Shown: positions 7,971 through 17,363 of the stretch, piece by piece
How positions within the stretch are numbered: the stretch's first letter is position 1
How the letters are laid out: every line of letters starts with the position of its first letter
Assembly: GCA_023150375.1 (NCBI GenBank)
Contig: JAKLLA010000001.1
Span: 310,001 to 374,000, forward strand
DNA: 64,000 nucleotides
Direction of reading: 5' to 3'
From: Burkholderiaceae bacterium
GTDB lineage: Bacteria > Pseudomonadota > Gammaproteobacteria > Burkholderiales > Burkholderiaceae_C
Made by a program: the position numbers and the translations under genes
Notes under the pieces: model-generated
The model's input: only the letters and a program-made list of their open reading frames with translations
The model's database searches: none
What the model was told of the DNA's origin: nothing

Positions 7971-10529
7971 ATGGAATACCCCGTCACCTTCACCCGCCGC
8001 GCGTTCATCAAGCAGAAGGCCGCCGCCGCGGCCGCCGTGACCGCCGGTGTGGCGCTGCCCGAGGCCTACGCGCAGTCGGCCGCCGCCGCGGACGGCATCC
8101 GCTGGGACAAGGGCGTGTGCCGCTACTGCGGCACCGGCTGCGGCGTGCTGGTGGGGGTGAAGGACGGCCGGGTGGTGGCCACCCAGGGCGATCCGGACGC
8201 GCCGGTGAACAAGGGGCTGAACTGCGTCAAGGGCTACTTCCTGGCCAAGATCATGTACGGGCAGGACCGCCTGACGCGCCCGCTGCTGCGCATGAAGGAC
8301 GGCAAGTTCGACAAGAACGGCGAGTTCCAGCCGATCGGCTGGGACCAGGCCTTCGACCTGATGGCCGAGAAGGTCAAGGCCACGCTGAAGAACCCCGACC
8401 AGGGCGCACGCGGGGTGGCGATGTTCGGCTCGGGCCAGTGGACGGTCTGGGAGGGCTATGCCGCGGCCAAGCTGATGAAGGCCGGCCTGCGCAGCAACAG
8501 CCTCGACCCGAACGCGCGGCACTGCATGGCCTCGGCGGTGGCCGGCTTCATGCGCAGCTTCGGCATCGACGAGCCGATGGGCTGCTACGACGACGCCGAG
8601 CATGCCGACGCCTTCGTGCTCTGGGGCAGCAACATGGCCGAGATGCACCCCATCCTCTGGTCGCGCATCACGAACCGGCGGCTGTCGGCCTCGCACGTCA
8701 AGCTGCACGTGCTGTCGACCTTCTCGCACCGCAGCTGCGAGCTGGCCGACAACGAGCTGATCTTCAAGCCGCAGAGCGACCTGGCGATCCTCAACTACAT
8801 CTGCAATCACATCATCCAGAGCGGCGCGGTGAACCAGGCCTTCGTCGCGAAGAACGTCGGCTTCTTCAAGGGCGTGACCGACATCGGCTACGGCCTGCGG
8901 CCGAACCACCCGCTCGAGCAGGCCGCCGGCAACAACGGCTATCCGGGCGCGGACGGCAAGCCCAAGGGCGACCCGAACCGGCACACGCCGATCAGCTTCG
9001 AGGAGTTCGCCGCCTTCGTCTCGGAGTACACCCTGGACAAGGCGCACGAGATCTCCGGCGTGCCCCGGGAGAAGCTGGAAGCGCTGGCGCAGGCCTATGC
9101 CGATCCGAAGACCCGGGTGACGTCCTACTGGACGATGGGTTTCAACCAGCACACCCGCGGCACCTGGGTGAACAACATGATCTACAACGTCCACCTGCTG
9201 GTGGGCAAGATCAGCGAGCCCGGCAACGGCCCGTTCAGCCTGACCGGACAGCCCAGTGCCTGCGGCACCGCACGCGAGGTGGGCACCTTCGCGCACCGCC
9301 TGCCGGCCGACATGGTGGTGACCAACCCGAAGCACCGCGAACTCAGCGAGAAGCTCTGGAAGCTGCCAGCCGGCACGATCCCCGACTGGATCGGCTACCA
9401 CGCCGTGGCGCAGAGCCGCATGGCCCGCGACGGCAAGATCGGCTTCCTCTGGACCTCGACCACCAACAACATGCAGGCCGGGCCGAACGTCAACCAGGAG
9501 ATCTATCCGGGCTGGCGCAACCCGAAGTGCTTCACGGTGGTGTCGGACGTGTACCCCACCGTCTCGGCCCTGTCGGCCGACCTGATCCTGCCCAGCGCGA
9601 TGTGGATGGAGAAGGAGGGCATGTACGGCAACGCCGAGCGCCGCGGCCAGATGTGGCGCCAGCAGGTCAAGGCACCGGGCGAGGCGAAGTCGGACCTGTG
9701 GCAGTACGTCGAGTTCTCCAAGCGCTTCAAGGTCGAGGAGGTCTGGCCGGCCGAGCTGATCGCGAAGATGCCCGAGCTGCGCGGCAAGACGCTCTACCAG
9801 GTGCTCTACGCCAACGGCCAGGTCGACCGCTTCCCGAAGACCGAGCTGGCGCGGGTGAACGGCCACGCCATCCCGAACTACACCAACGACGAGTCGGAGG
9901 CCTTCGGCTTCTACCTGCAGAAGGGCCTGTTCGAGGAGTACGCCAGCTTCGGGCGCGGCCATGCCCACGACCTGGCCGACTTCGACGTCTATCACAAGGT
10001 GCGCGGCATGCGCTGGCCGGTGGTGAACGGCAAGGAGACGCTGTGGCGCTTCCGCGAGGGCTACGACCCCTATGTCAAGGCCGGCGAGGGCGTGAAGTTC
10101 TACGGCTACCCGGACGGCAAGGCGAAGATCTTCGCCCTGCCCTACCAGCCGGCCGCCGAGGTGCCCGACGCCGAGTACGACCTGTGGCTGTGCACCGGGC
10201 GCGTGCTGGAGCACTGGCACACCGGCTCGATGACGCGGCGCGTGCCCGAGCTGTACAAGGCCTTCCCGGACGCGGTGGTGTGGATGCACCCGAAGGACGC
10301 CCAGAAGCGCGGCCTGAAGCACGGCGATGCGGTCAAGGCCGTCACCCGCCGCGGCGAGATCGGCCTGCGCGTGAACACCCGCGGGCGCAACAAGGTGCCC
10401 GAGGGGCTGGTGTTCATCCCCTTCTTCGACGAGCACCGCCTGGTCAACAAGCTGACGCTGGACGCCACCTGCCCGATCTCGAAGGAGACCGACTACAAGA
10501 AGTGCGCGGTGAAGGTCGTGAAGGCCTGA
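7971..10529 (+). CDS. napA: NapA, periplasmic nitrate reductase catalytic subunit
   Basis: Molybdenum bis-MGD enzyme reducing nitrate to nitrite in the periplasm. The 852-residue protein has a Tat signal ([10 protein letters not shown], residues 8-17), a 4Fe-4S site formed by C50, C53, C57 and C85 ([11 protein letters not shown] ... LNCVKGYF), and the molybdenum-ligand Cys185 in [10 protein letters not shown]. Later NapA motifs include [32 protein letters not shown] and [13 protein letters not shown]. Length is typical (about 830). Electrons should come through NapB and a NapC/NirT-type quinol dehydrogenase or NapGH. The operon order D-A-G-H-B lacks napC, E and F. Confidence 0.97.
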   Translation: MEYPVTFTRRAFIKQKAAAAAAVTAGVALPEAYAQSAAAADGIRWDKGVCRYCGTGCGVLVGVKDGRVVATQGDPDAPVNKGLNCVKGYFLAKIMYGQDRLTRPLLRMKDGKFDKNGEFQPIGWDQAFDLMAEKVKATLKNPDQGARGVAMFGSGQWTVWEGYAAAKLMKAGLRSNSLDPNARHCMASAVAGFMRSFGIDEPMGCYDDAEHADAFVLWGSNMAEMHPILWSRITNRRLSASHVKLHVLSTFSHRSCELADNELIFKPQSDLAILNYICNHIIQSGAVNQAFVAKNVGFFKGVTDIGYGLRPNHPLEQAAGNNGYPGADGKPKGDPNRHTPISFEEFAAFVSEYTLDKAHEISGVPREKLEALAQAYADPKTRVTSYWTMGFNQHTRGTWVNNMIYNVHLLVGKISEPGNGPFSLTGQPSACGTAREVGTFAHRLPADMVVTNPKHRELSEKLWKLPAGTIPDWIGYHAVAQSRMARDGKIGFLWTSTTNNMQAGPNVNQEIYPGWRNPKCFTVVSDVYPTVSALSADLILPSAMWMEKEGMYGNAERRGQMWRQQVKAPGEAKSDLWQYVEFSKRFKVEEVWPAELIAKMPELRGKTLYQVLYANGQVDRFPKTELARVNGHAIPNYTNDESEAFGFYLQKGLFEEYASFGRGHAHDLADFDVYHKVRGMRWPVVNGKETLWRFREGYDPYVKAGEGVKFYGYPDGKAKIFALPYQPAAEVPDAEYDLWLCTGRVLEHWHTGSMTRRVPELYKAFPDAVVWMHPKDAQKRGLKHGDAVKAVTRRGEIGLRVNTRGRNKVPEGLVFIPFFDEHRLVNKLTLDATCPISKETDYKKCAVKVVKA

Positions 10530-10536
10530 ACTGACA

Positions 10537-10578
10537 CCCACCCCCGAAGCGGCTGGCGCCGCGCCCCCTCGAGGGGGC
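10537..10578 (-). repeat. Dispersed palindromic repeat, copy B
   Basis: On the minus strand this reads GCCCCCTCGAGGGGGC, then GCGGC-GCCA-GCCGC, then TTCGGGGGTGGG, matching copy A at 3453-3496 with compensatory stem changes. It sits between the napA stop and napG and contains the perfect 16-bp palindrome 10563-10578. It could act as a processing or differential-stability element between napA and napGHB. Confidence 0.75.
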
Positions 10579-10684
10579 CCCCCCATGGGCCGGCTGAGCC
10601 GGATCCACGGTGGTCGCTGGATGAATGCCAGTGGGCGGGGCGCCACCGCGGAGTGGCTTGTTGCTAGAGACTCAGGAGAGTGTC

Positions 10685-11641
10685 GTGTCCACCGCGGATG
10701 GCAAGGCGCGCGAGCGTCGGCAGTTCCTGCTCGAATCGGCCCGCATGGCCTGCGGGGTCGGGGCGCTGGGCCTCGGCCTGGGCCTGCTGGCCCGCGATGC
10801 GCGCAGCAACCCGCCGCTGGCGCTGCGCCCGCCCGGGGCCCTGGCCGAGCCGGACTTCCTGGGCGCCTGCCTGCGCTGCGGGCTGTGCCTGCGCGACTGC
10901 CCCTACGACATCCTGCGGCTGGCCACACCGGACGAGCCGGTGGCCACCGGCACGCCCTACTTCCTCGCCCGCCACAAGCCCTGCGAGATGTGCGAGGACA
11001 TCCCCTGCGTGAAGGCCTGCCCCAGCGGCGCGCTCGACCCGGCGCTCACCGAGATCGGCCAGGCGCAGATGGGCCTGGCGGTGCTGGTGGACCAGGAGAA
11101 CTGCCTGAACTTCCTCGGGCTGCGCTGCGACATCTGCTACCGGGTCTGCCCGGTGATCGACCGGGCGATCACGCTGGAGGAGCAGTCCAACCTGCGCACC
11201 GGCAAGCACGCGCTGTTCATCCCCGTGGTGCATTCGCAGGCCTGCACCGGCTGCGGCAAGTGCGAGAAGAGCTGCCCGCTCGAAGTGGCGGCCATCAAGG
11301 TCTACCCGCGCGAACTCGCCAAGGGCGAGCCCAATGCGCACTACCGCCTGGGCTGGATCGAAAAGGAGAAGGCCGGCGCCAGCCTGGTGGCCCCCGACGT
11401 GGAGCACCGCTACCACCTGCCCGAGGGGCTGCGCTACGAACAGGGCCGCGGCCTGCTGCCCGCCGATGCGCCCGCCGCGGCCGGCGCGCCGGCGGCGCCC
11501 GCCTCACAGGCCCCCGCGGCGACCGCACCGGCCGTGTCAGGCTCGGCGCCGTCGCCGCTGCCGGTGCCGCCCGCCGCGGCGCCGCCGGCACCGGCCGCGC
11601 CTTTCTCGATCCCGAAGGCCTTGCAGGGGAACCAGCTGTGA
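10685..11641 (+). CDS. napG: NapG, ferredoxin-type protein
   Basis: NapG is a Tat-exported polyferredoxin that, with NapH, forms a quinol-oxidising route to NapAB. I start it at GTG 10685, preceded by CAGGAGAG at the right distance; the 318-residue product then opens with a twin-arginine stretch ([13 protein letters not shown]). Four 4Fe-4S motifs are visible: [43 protein letters not shown] and [12 protein letters not shown]. An unusual 70-residue Ala/Pro-rich tail follows residue 245. It overlaps napH as GTGA. Confidence 0.93.
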   Translation: MSTADGKARERRQFLLESARMACGVGALGLGLGLLARDARSNPPLALRPPGALAEPDFLGACLRCGLCLRDCPYDILRLATPDEPVATGTPYFLARHKPCEMCEDIPCVKACPSGALDPALTEIGQAQMGLAVLVDQENCLNFLGLRCDICYRVCPVIDRAITLEEQSNLRTGKHALFIPVVHSQACTGCGKCEKSCPLEVAAIKVYPRELAKGEPNAHYRLGWIEKEKAGASLVAPDVEHRYHLPEGLRYEQGRGLLPADAPAAAGAPAAPASQAPAATAPAVSGSAPSPLPVPPAAAPPAPAAPFSIPKALQGNQL

Positions 11642-12639
11642 GCCCCGCCACCCCGGCGCCGTCCGACCGCCAGGCAACGCCTGCGAACCCGGTGCACCCG
11701 GCGCACCCATCCAGGGCCGCCCGGCCCGGCATCGGCCGCGAGGCCCTGGCGGCCAAGGGCTGGTGGCGCACGCACCGCCTGCTGCTGGCACGCCGCGGCA
11801 GCCAGCTGGGCATCCTGCTGCTCTTCCTGGTCGGGCCCTGGTTCGGCAGCTGGATCGTCAAGGGCAACCTGGCCTCCAGCCTGACGCTGGGCGTGCTGCC
11901 GCTGACCGACCCCTACGTCTTCCTGCAGTCGCTGCTGGCCGGGCAGCGGCCGCACCGGGCGGCCCTGGTCGGCGCGGCCATCGTCACCGCCTTCTACCTG
12001 CTGGTGGGCGGGCGCGTCTACTGTTCCTGGGTCTGCCCGGTCAACCCGATCACCGACCTGGCCGCCTGGCTGCGCCAGCGCTGGGGCATCCGGGCCAGCG
12101 CACGCGTGTCGCGCCGGCTGCGCCATGCCGTGCTGGCGATGACCGGCGGGGTCGCGCTGCTGACGGGCAGCATCGCCTGGGAGCTGGTCAACCCGGTGTC
12201 GATGCTGCACCGCGGCCTGATCTTCGGCATGGGCGCGGCCTGGGCCGTGCTGCTGGCCGTCTTCCTGTTCGACCTCTTCGTGCTGCAGCGCGGCTGGTGC
12301 GGGCACCTCTGCCCGGTGGGCGCCTTCTACGGCCTGCTGGGCCGCGCCAGCGTGCTGCGCGTGGCCGCGACGCGGCGCCAGGCCTGCCACGACTGCGCCG
12401 ACTGCTACGCCGTCTGCCCGGAGCCGCTGGTGATCAAGCCGGCGCTCAAGGCGGTGAACGGCGCCGGGCCGGTCATCACCGCCCCCGAATGCACCAACTG
12501 CGGCCGCTGCATCGACATCTGCTCCAAGGATGTCTTCGAGTACGGCAGCCGCTGGCGCCGCGCCGAAGCGCCGCGGCAGATCCCCATCGCCCCCCTGACC
12601 CCGTCCCCGAACAGGGCGACGACAAGCGAAAGGACCTGA
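11638..12639 (+). CDS. napH: NapH, membrane quinol dehydrogenase component
   Basis: Integral membrane iron-sulfur protein that passes electrons from quinol to NapG. From GTG 11638 it has 333 residues with a Pro-rich N-tail, four hydrophobic segments (about 61-77, 115-130, 160-185 and 195-220), the two conserved cytoplasmic CxxxCP motifs ([11 protein letters not shown] and [11 protein letters not shown]), and two C-terminal 4Fe-4S motifs ([12 protein letters not shown] and [12 protein letters not shown]). Length suits NapH (about 290) plus the N-terminal tail. It is translationally coupled to napG and lies one base before napB. Confidence 0.93.
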   Translation: MSPATPAPSDRQATPANPVHPAHPSRAARPGIGREALAAKGWWRTHRLLLARRGSQLGILLLFLVGPWFGSWIVKGNLASSLTLGVLPLTDPYVFLQSLLAGQRPHRAALVGAAIVTAFYLLVGGRVYCSWVCPVNPITDLAAWLRQRWGIRASARVSRRLRHAVLAMTGGVALLTGSIAWELVNPVSMLHRGLIFGMGAAWAVLLAVFLFDLFVLQRGWCGHLCPVGAFYGLLGRASVLRVAATRRQACHDCADCYAVCPEPLVIKPALKAVNGAGPVITAPECTNCGRCIDICSKDVFEYGSRWRRAEAPRQIPIAPLTPSPNRATTSERT

Positions 12640-12640
12640 G

Positions 12641-13081
12641 ATGAGCAAGTCCCTCACCCTCCTGCTGAGCGCGGCCGTGGCCGCCGGCGTTTTCGGCTGC
12701 GCCCAGTTCGCGGGCGTCAACTCGCTGCGCGGCAGCGAGGCCTCGGCGCCGGACCTCGCCCCGGCCGAGCAGAAGCTCTACGCCGGCAAGCGCCCCGGCA
12801 GCGGGGCGCCGATCGCACGCACCTTCAAGGAACAGCCGCCGCTGATTCCGCATGCGATCGAGAACTTCGACGAGATCACCAGCACGGACAACCAGTGCCT
12901 GGAGTGCCACAGCCCCGCCAACGCGCCGAAGAAGGCCGCCCCGAAGGTGGGCGACAGCCACCTGACCGTGGCTGCAGCGCTGCGCATGGACCGCTACCAG
13001 TGCAACACCTGCCACGTGCCGCAGGTGGACGCCAAGCCGCTGGTGGCCAACCACTTCAGCGGCAACCTGCCGGGCCGCTGA
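12641..13081 (+). CDS. napB: NapB, diheme cytochrome subunit
   Basis: Small electron-transfer subunit of periplasmic nitrate reductase. The 146-residue product has a signal sequence ending near VFGCAQF (it may even be a lipoprotein) and two c-type heme motifs, CLECH at 86-90 and CNTCH at 121-125, plus the distal His in VGDSHLTV and the LIPHAIENF segment typical of NapB. It closes the nap operon; a GC-rich hairpin follows 14 bases after the stop. Confidence 0.95.
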   Translation: MSKSLTLLLSAAVAAGVFGCAQFAGVNSLRGSEASAPDLAPAEQKLYAGKRPGSGAPIARTFKEQPPLIPHAIENFDEITSTDNQCLECHSPANAPKKAAPKVGDSHLTVAAALRMDRYQCNTCHVPQVDAKPLVANHFSGNLPGR

Positions 13082-13094
13082 GTCTTCGTTCCTG

Positions 13095-13115
13095 CGGGCC
13101 GGCGCGACCGGCCCG
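13095..13115. terminator. Hairpin between napB and the convergent cupredoxin gene
   Basis: CGGGCCGG - CGCGA - CCGGCCCG, an 8-bp perfect stem with a 5-base loop, placed between two convergent genes. There is no T-run on either side, so intrinsic termination is only possible, not certain. Confidence 0.4.
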
Positions 13116-13129
13116 GCGCGACGGCTGCG

Positions 13130-13525
13130 CTACTCCACCACCACCACGCCCTTCATCTCCGGGTGCGGGCCGCACTCGTAGGGGAAGCGGCCGGCCTGGT
13201 CGAAGCGGTGCGTCCAGTGCTCGTCGGGGAAGAAGCGCGGCGACTCGAAGCCCTGCGGGCCGGTGAAGCGCACGCTGTGCGCGGTGCGCTTCTCGCGGTT
13301 GACCCAGCGCACCGTGCTGCCCACCGGCACGCGCAGCTCGGCCGGGATGAAGCTGTAGGCGCGGATCTCGACCTCCACCACCGCGGGCTCGGCCGCCCGG
13401 GACGCCGGCCAGACGACCGCGCCCAGGGCCAGCGCGCCGCCCAGCCGCCGCAGCGCCGCGCGGCGGCCCGCCGGATCCGATCGGGCAGGAAATTCGACGA
13501 AGTCCGAAGGTGGCGCAGTCTGCAT
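13130..13525 (-). CDS. Exported cupredoxin (plastocyanin/azurin-like)
   Basis: This 131-residue blue-copper-type protein has a Tat-like N-terminus (RRAALRRLGGALALGAVVWP) and type 1 copper ligands: His83 in TAHSVRF and Cys118, His121 and Met124 in FPYECGPHPEMKG. It could carry electrons to NirS or NosZ in the periplasm, in the role pseudoazurin plays elsewhere. Start ATG 13525 is chosen because the upstream frame is shadow. It is convergent with napB, and its 194-base upstream gap separates it from the diheme gene of the nirS group. Confidence 0.85.
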   Translation of the reverse strand: MQTAPPSDFVEFPARSDPAGRRAALRRLGGALALGAVVWPASRAAEPAVVEVEIRAYSFIPAELRVPVGSTVRWVNREKRTAHSVRFTGPQGFESPRFFPDEHWTHRFDQAGRFPYECGPHPEMKGVVVVE

Positions 13526-13718
13526 GGCTGACTCCCGGCGGCGCGCCGGCGCGGGTGGAAAAACGGCCGGCAGATCCGCCACGCGGTCCTGCCGGCCGAA
13601 GAGGAGTCGCATCACGTTCGGGAGCGGGCCCGCGGCCCGGCTCCGCCCTTCCCCGGACTCCTCGCATGCCTGAGGGGCCGGCTGCAGCGGGCGCATCGGC
13701 CGGCCGCAGCGGCAGAGT

Positions 13719-14594
13719 TCACTGCTTGGCGGCGGTGATGTCGCCCTTGGTATCGATGCCCAGCGAGTAGCCCAGCGAGACGTGGTGGTAGCGGCCACCG
13801 GCCCAGTCGTCGTGGATCGCGAAGCCGAAGTTGACCGTCTTGCCCGCGGCCAGCGCGACGTCGCCCTCGCCGCCCCCGGCGAGCTTGCGGGTGAAGACCA
13901 CCACCCACTCGTCGCCCTTCTTCTCGCCCTTGGCCTCGACCAGGGCCTTGCCGCCGTCCATCACGCGCTTGTCGGCCACGTAGCCGTCGTGCTTGCCGCC
14001 CTTGCTGGCCCACTGCAGCAGGTCGTAGAACTTGCCCGAGGCCAGGCTGCCGTCCTTGACGTACTTGGTCTTCTTGTCGTCCTTGGCGTCGGGCATGGTG
14101 CGCGCGTCGCTGTGGCAGGTCTCCCAGCAGCCCGACAGGTTGGCGCCGGGCACCTTGTTGTCCTCCAGCATGAAGGCCAGCTTGACCTGGTTGTCCTTGT
14201 CCATCTTGTCGCCGCCGCTGGCCGCCGGCTGCTTCCAGCTGAAGCGCAGGTACAGGTTCGTGCCGTCGTGCGCGGCCTGGACATTGACCGGGATCGCCGC
14301 GGCCTTGCCCTTGATCGGCGCGGGCTCGAGCTTCTGGCCGGTGGCCATCTTCTTGCCCATGTCGGCGGTTTCCTCGTCGTGGCAGCTCGCGCAGCTCTCG
14401 CCCTTGCGAAGCGCGCGCGCGCCGCCGTGCTCGGTGCCCTTGGTGATCCACTCCATCGGCGAGGTGCCGGGGTAGAACGCGGTGATCTTGCGTGCCGGGA
14501 CCTTGCCCCAGTCGGGCGCGGCGGCGAAGGCGGAACTGCTGCCCAGCGCGAGCAGGGCGCAGGCGGCGGCAAAGGCAATGCGGGTCGGTTGCAT
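13719..14594 (-). CDS. Periplasmic heme protein with EB_dh-like domain and an unusual CX3CH motif
   Basis: This 291-residue exported protein starts at ATG 14594 after an AAAGGA site, with a clear Sec signal (cleavage near SAFAAAP). It has one standard heme motif, C68-A-S-C71-H72, and one with three spacer residues, C156-W-E-T-C160-H161. The rest resembles the ethylbenzene-dehydrogenase heme-binding domain family: NLYLRFSWKQ, GYVADKRVMDGG, WVVVFTRKL, VNFGFAIHDDWAGGRYHHVS. It follows nirT by 23 bases, so it probably belongs to the nirS-nirT electron chain as a c-type or mixed b/c electron carrier. The function is inferred from family and position only. Confidence 0.8.
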   Translation of the reverse strand: MQPTRIAFAAACALLALGSSSAFAAAPDWGKVPARKITAFYPGTSPMEWITKGTEHGGARALRKGESCASCHDEETADMGKKMATGQKLEPAPIKGKAAAIPVNVQAAHDGTNLYLRFSWKQPAASGGDKMDKDNQVKLAFMLEDNKVPGANLSGCWETCHSDARTMPDAKDDKKTKYVKDGSLASGKFYDLLQWASKGGKHDGYVADKRVMDGGKALVEAKGEKKGDEWVVVFTRKLAGGGEGDVALAAGKTVNFGFAIHDDWAGGRYHHVSLGYSLGIDTKGDITAAKQ

Positions 14595-14617
14595 GGTGGT
14601 TCCTTTCGATCGTCTCT

Positions 14618-15205
14618 TCACTCGTCTTCTTCTTTCATGCCTTGCGGCTTGTGGTGGGCGATGCCCTTGTGGCAGTCGATGCAGGTATCGCCGTCCTTCT
14701 TCGCCATCTCGTGCGACTTGCGCGCACGCGGCTTCTGCTTCTCCGGATCCATGCTGGTCAGGGTGTGGCAGTTGCGGCACTCCAGCGAATCGTTGGCCTT
14801 CATGCGGGCCCACTCGCTCTCGGCCAGATGCAGGCGCTTGGCCTCGAACTTCTCGCGCGTGTCGATGGAGCCCACCAGCTTGCCCCAGACCTCGCGCGAG
14901 GCCTGGATCTTGCGCATCATCTTCGGCCCCCACTCCTTGGGCACGTGGCAGTCCGGGCAGGTGGCGCGCACGCCGGTGCGGTTGGTGTAGTGGATGGTGT
15001 TTTCCTTGTACTCGGCGTAGACGTTGTCGCGCATCTCGTGGCAGCTGATGCAGAACGCCTCCTTGTTGGTGGCTTCCACCGCGGTGTTGAAGCCACCCCA
15101 GAACAGCACGCCGAGCACGATGCCGACCACCAGCAGGGTCAGCACCGAGTATTTCGAACTGGGCGCACGCAGGCGCCCGATCAGGGAAGTCTTGTTCTCG
15201 CTCAC
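14618..15205 (-). CDS. nirT: NirT/NapC-type tetraheme quinol dehydrogenase
   Basis: Membrane-anchored tetraheme cytochrome that oxidises quinol and feeds periplasmic reductases. I start it at GTG 15205, which has a strong GGAGG 8-12 bases upstream; this gives 195 residues. One transmembrane helix (about 20-38: [19 protein letters not shown]) is followed by four heme motifs, CISCH, CPDCH, CRNCH and CIDCH, with the conserved [15 protein letters not shown] and GIAHHKPQ segments. It lies downstream of nirS, as in other nirST loci. Because the nap operon here has no napC, it may also serve NapAB. Confidence 0.94.
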   Translation of the reverse strand: MSENKTSLIGRLRAPSSKYSVLTLLVVGIVLGVLFWGGFNTAVEATNKEAFCISCHEMRDNVYAEYKENTIHYTNRTGVRATCPDCHVPKEWGPKMMRKIQASREVWGKLVGSIDTREKFEAKRLHLAESEWARMKANDSLECRNCHTLTSMDPEKQKPRARKSHEMAKKDGDTCIDCHKGIAHHKPQGMKEEDE

Positions 15206-15243
15206 TTGCAGATCCTCCAGATCCGTGGCCCCTCGCGAGGGCA

Positions 15244-15272
15244 CAGGCGCCCGCCCGGCAGGCGGGCGCCTG
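15244..15272 (-). terminator. Strong hairpin between nirS and nirT
   Basis: A 12-bp perfect GC stem, CAGGCGCCCGCC / GGCGGGCGCCTG with a 5-base loop, lies in the nirS-nirT gap. No T-run follows on the minus strand, so it may attenuate transcription or stabilise the nirS 3' end rather than terminate fully. Confidence 0.55.
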
Positions 15273-15332
15273 CCGTGAGCCCTGCCCTCGCAGCGCTCAC
15301 GACGCGGCCGCGCTCAGCGGCCGGGCCAGCGG

Positions 15333-17012
15333 TCAGTAGACGTCGTGCTGGGTATTGAAGACGTTGAACTTGCCCGTCGGCGTCACGATCGCCGGATCGG
15401 TGATCACCTTCTTGAGCTTGAGCGTCTTGTCGTCGTAGACCACGATGGCCGACTGGTCGGTCTTGCCGCCCCACAGGCTGATCCACACCTCGTCGCCCGC
15501 CTGGTTGTATTCCGGGTGAGTGGCACGGCGCAGCGCCTTGGTCTGCGGCAGGCCGCTGTCCTGGGCCACGTTGAGCTTGACCGGGGCCTTGTTCAGGTCC
15601 TTCAAGTCGTAGACGTACACCGACTCGGCGTTCTCACGCTCGGGGTTCATCGGCATGTCGGCCCACAGGTGGGTGGACTTCGGGTGCGTCTTGACGAACA
15701 GGTTGCCCGCACCTGCGGTCTTGAGCTCCTGCACGACCTTCCAGTTGTACTGCTTGTACTTGGCGTCGGCCTTCTTCTCGGACGGGGTGGAGATCAGCGT
15801 GATCGCCGCGTCGCCCAGGTGGCCGGTGGCCCACACCGGCCCGTAGGTCGGGTGCACGAAGTTCGCGCCACGGCCCGGGTGCGGGATCTTCTTGGTGTCC
15901 ACCAGGGCAGCGAGCTTGCCGGTCTTGGTGTCCACCGCGGCGATCTTGTGCGAGGCGTTGGCCGCGACCAGGAAGTAGCGCTTGGACTGGTCCCAGCCGC
16001 CGTCGTGCAGGAACTTGGCCGACTCGATCGTGGTGGTCTTCAGGTTCTTGATGTCGCTGTAGTCCACCAGCATGATCTGGCCGGTCTCCTTGACGTTGAC
16101 CACCCATTCCGGCTTGGTCATCGACGCGACGATGGAGGCCACGCGCGGCTCGGGGTGGTACTCGCCGTCCACCGTGTTGCCGCGGGTCGAGACGATCTTC
16201 TTCGGCTCGAGCGTCTCGCCGTCCATGATCGAGTACTGGGGCGGCCAGTAGGTGCCGCCGATCAGGTACTTGTCCTCGAAGCCCTTGAACTTCGAGGTAT
16301 CCACCGAGCGGGCGTCCGCACCCAGCTTGACCGTGGCGACCGTCTTCGGGTCCTCGAACCACATGTCGATCAGGGTCACCAGGCCGTCGCGGCCCACGGT
16401 GTAGATGTAGCGACCCGAGGCCGACAGGCGCGAGATGTGCACCGCATAGCCGGTGTCCAGGATCTTCCAGATCTGCTTGGTGTCGCCGTCCACCAGCGCC
16501 AGCTTGCCCGCGTCACGCAGGGTGATGGCGAAGATGTTCTTCAGGTTCACCTTGTTCATCTGCTTCGTGGGGCGCTGGTCCACCGGCACCAGCAGCTTCC
16601 AGGACGCCTGCATGTCCTTCAGGCTGAACTCGGGCGGCACATCCGGCGTGCGCTGGATGTAGCGCGCCATGATGTTGATCTCTTCCTTGGTCAGGATGTC
16701 GTCGTAGTTCACCATCCCGCCCTCGGTGCCCAGGGCGATGATCTTCTCGAGGCGGGCCGTGCCGAGCTTGAGCGTGCCGCCTTCGGTGACGTTGCCGTCC
16801 TTGTCCTTCTTGCTCCAGTGCGGCTCCAGGTTCTTGCCGGTGGCGCCCTTGCGCAGCACGCCGTGGCAGCCCGCGCAGCGCTCGAAGTAGATCTTCTTGC
16901 CCACTTCGACTTCGGCTTGCGTCATCTCCGGCGCGCCTTGCTGGGCGTGGGCCCCCGCCGCGAAGGTCGCCATCAGCGCCAGCGCGAGCCGGGTCAGTGT
17001 CCTGGTCGTCAT
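15333..17012 (-). CDS. nirS: NirS, cytochrome cd1 nitrite reductase
   Basis: Periplasmic homodimeric enzyme reducing nitrite to nitric oxide, the defining step of denitrification. The 559-residue precursor starts at ATG 17012 with a Sec signal (cleavage near GAHAQQG). Heme c is bound at C46-A-G-C49-H50. The C-terminal eight-bladed d1 propeller shows NirS motifs including FAITLRDAGKLALVDGD, GYAVHISRLSASGRYIYTV, GGTYWPPQYSIMDGETLEP, PGRGANFVHPTYGPVWATGH and the terminal GKFNVFNTQHDVY. The conserved active-site histidines are in the GEYHPEPRVA and KFLHDGGWD segments. A TTGAACTGGTTCAA box lies 148 bases upstream. The heme d1 operon is at 2.1-7.3 kb. Confidence 0.98.
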   Translation of the reverse strand: MTTRTLTRLALALMATFAAGAHAQQGAPEMTQAEVEVGKKIYFERCAGCHGVLRKGATGKNLEPHWSKKDKDGNVTEGGTLKLGTARLEKIIALGTEGGMVNYDDILTKEEINIMARYIQRTPDVPPEFSLKDMQASWKLLVPVDQRPTKQMNKVNLKNIFAITLRDAGKLALVDGDTKQIWKILDTGYAVHISRLSASGRYIYTVGRDGLVTLIDMWFEDPKTVATVKLGADARSVDTSKFKGFEDKYLIGGTYWPPQYSIMDGETLEPKKIVSTRGNTVDGEYHPEPRVASIVASMTKPEWVVNVKETGQIMLVDYSDIKNLKTTTIESAKFLHDGGWDQSKRYFLVAANASHKIAAVDTKTGKLAALVDTKKIPHPGRGANFVHPTYGPVWATGHLGDAAITLISTPSEKKADAKYKQYNWKVVQELKTAGAGNLFVKTHPKSTHLWADMPMNPERENAESVYVYDLKDLNKAPVKLNVAQDSGLPQTKALRRATHPEYNQAGDEVWISLWGGKTDQSAIVVYDDKTLKLKKVITDPAIVTPTGKFNVFNTQHDVY

Positions 17013-17159
17013 CTCTACACTCCGATTTGCGGGCCACGGATCGCGTGACCCCCTGCAGCACGAACGCCATCGACTCTCCATGTTCCGATGGGCCCGGCGG
17101 GGGCTGCAGATCCTCGCCATGAGCGTGGCCTATGGTCGAGGCGGGGGGGGCGGACGTCC

Positions 17160-17173
17160 TTGAACTGGTTCAA
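17160..17173 (-). promoter_or_regulatory. FNR/DNR-type box before nirS
   Basis: TTGAACTGGTTCAA, identical to the nirC and 33.8-kb copies. With the centre at -41.5, transcription would start near 17125 and leave a leader of about 113 bases before the nirS ATG. The box also lies 190 bases before the divergent GST gene. Confidence 0.78.
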
Positions 17174-17363
17174 GAGCGCCGGCGCCCCCGGCGAGGTCGG
17201 GCCGGCAGCGCCGGACGGAACTTGACCGGCGCCAATTCCGGTCGCCAGCCCGCTGTCCGGCCGGCGACGCCACGAGCGGCGCGTTTCGGGCAGCATCACG
17301 GGACCGGGGGGCCTCCCGCGGCCCCCACCCTCCCCTTCCGGACCGACGCCGAGGAGCTGCCGC

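Noticed and set aside
7836-10928. 1030-residue open frame antisense to napA
   Set aside because: It is the codon-position shadow of napDA in very GC-rich DNA. The translation is Leu/Val/His/Arg-rich without domains, and the sense strand is certain.
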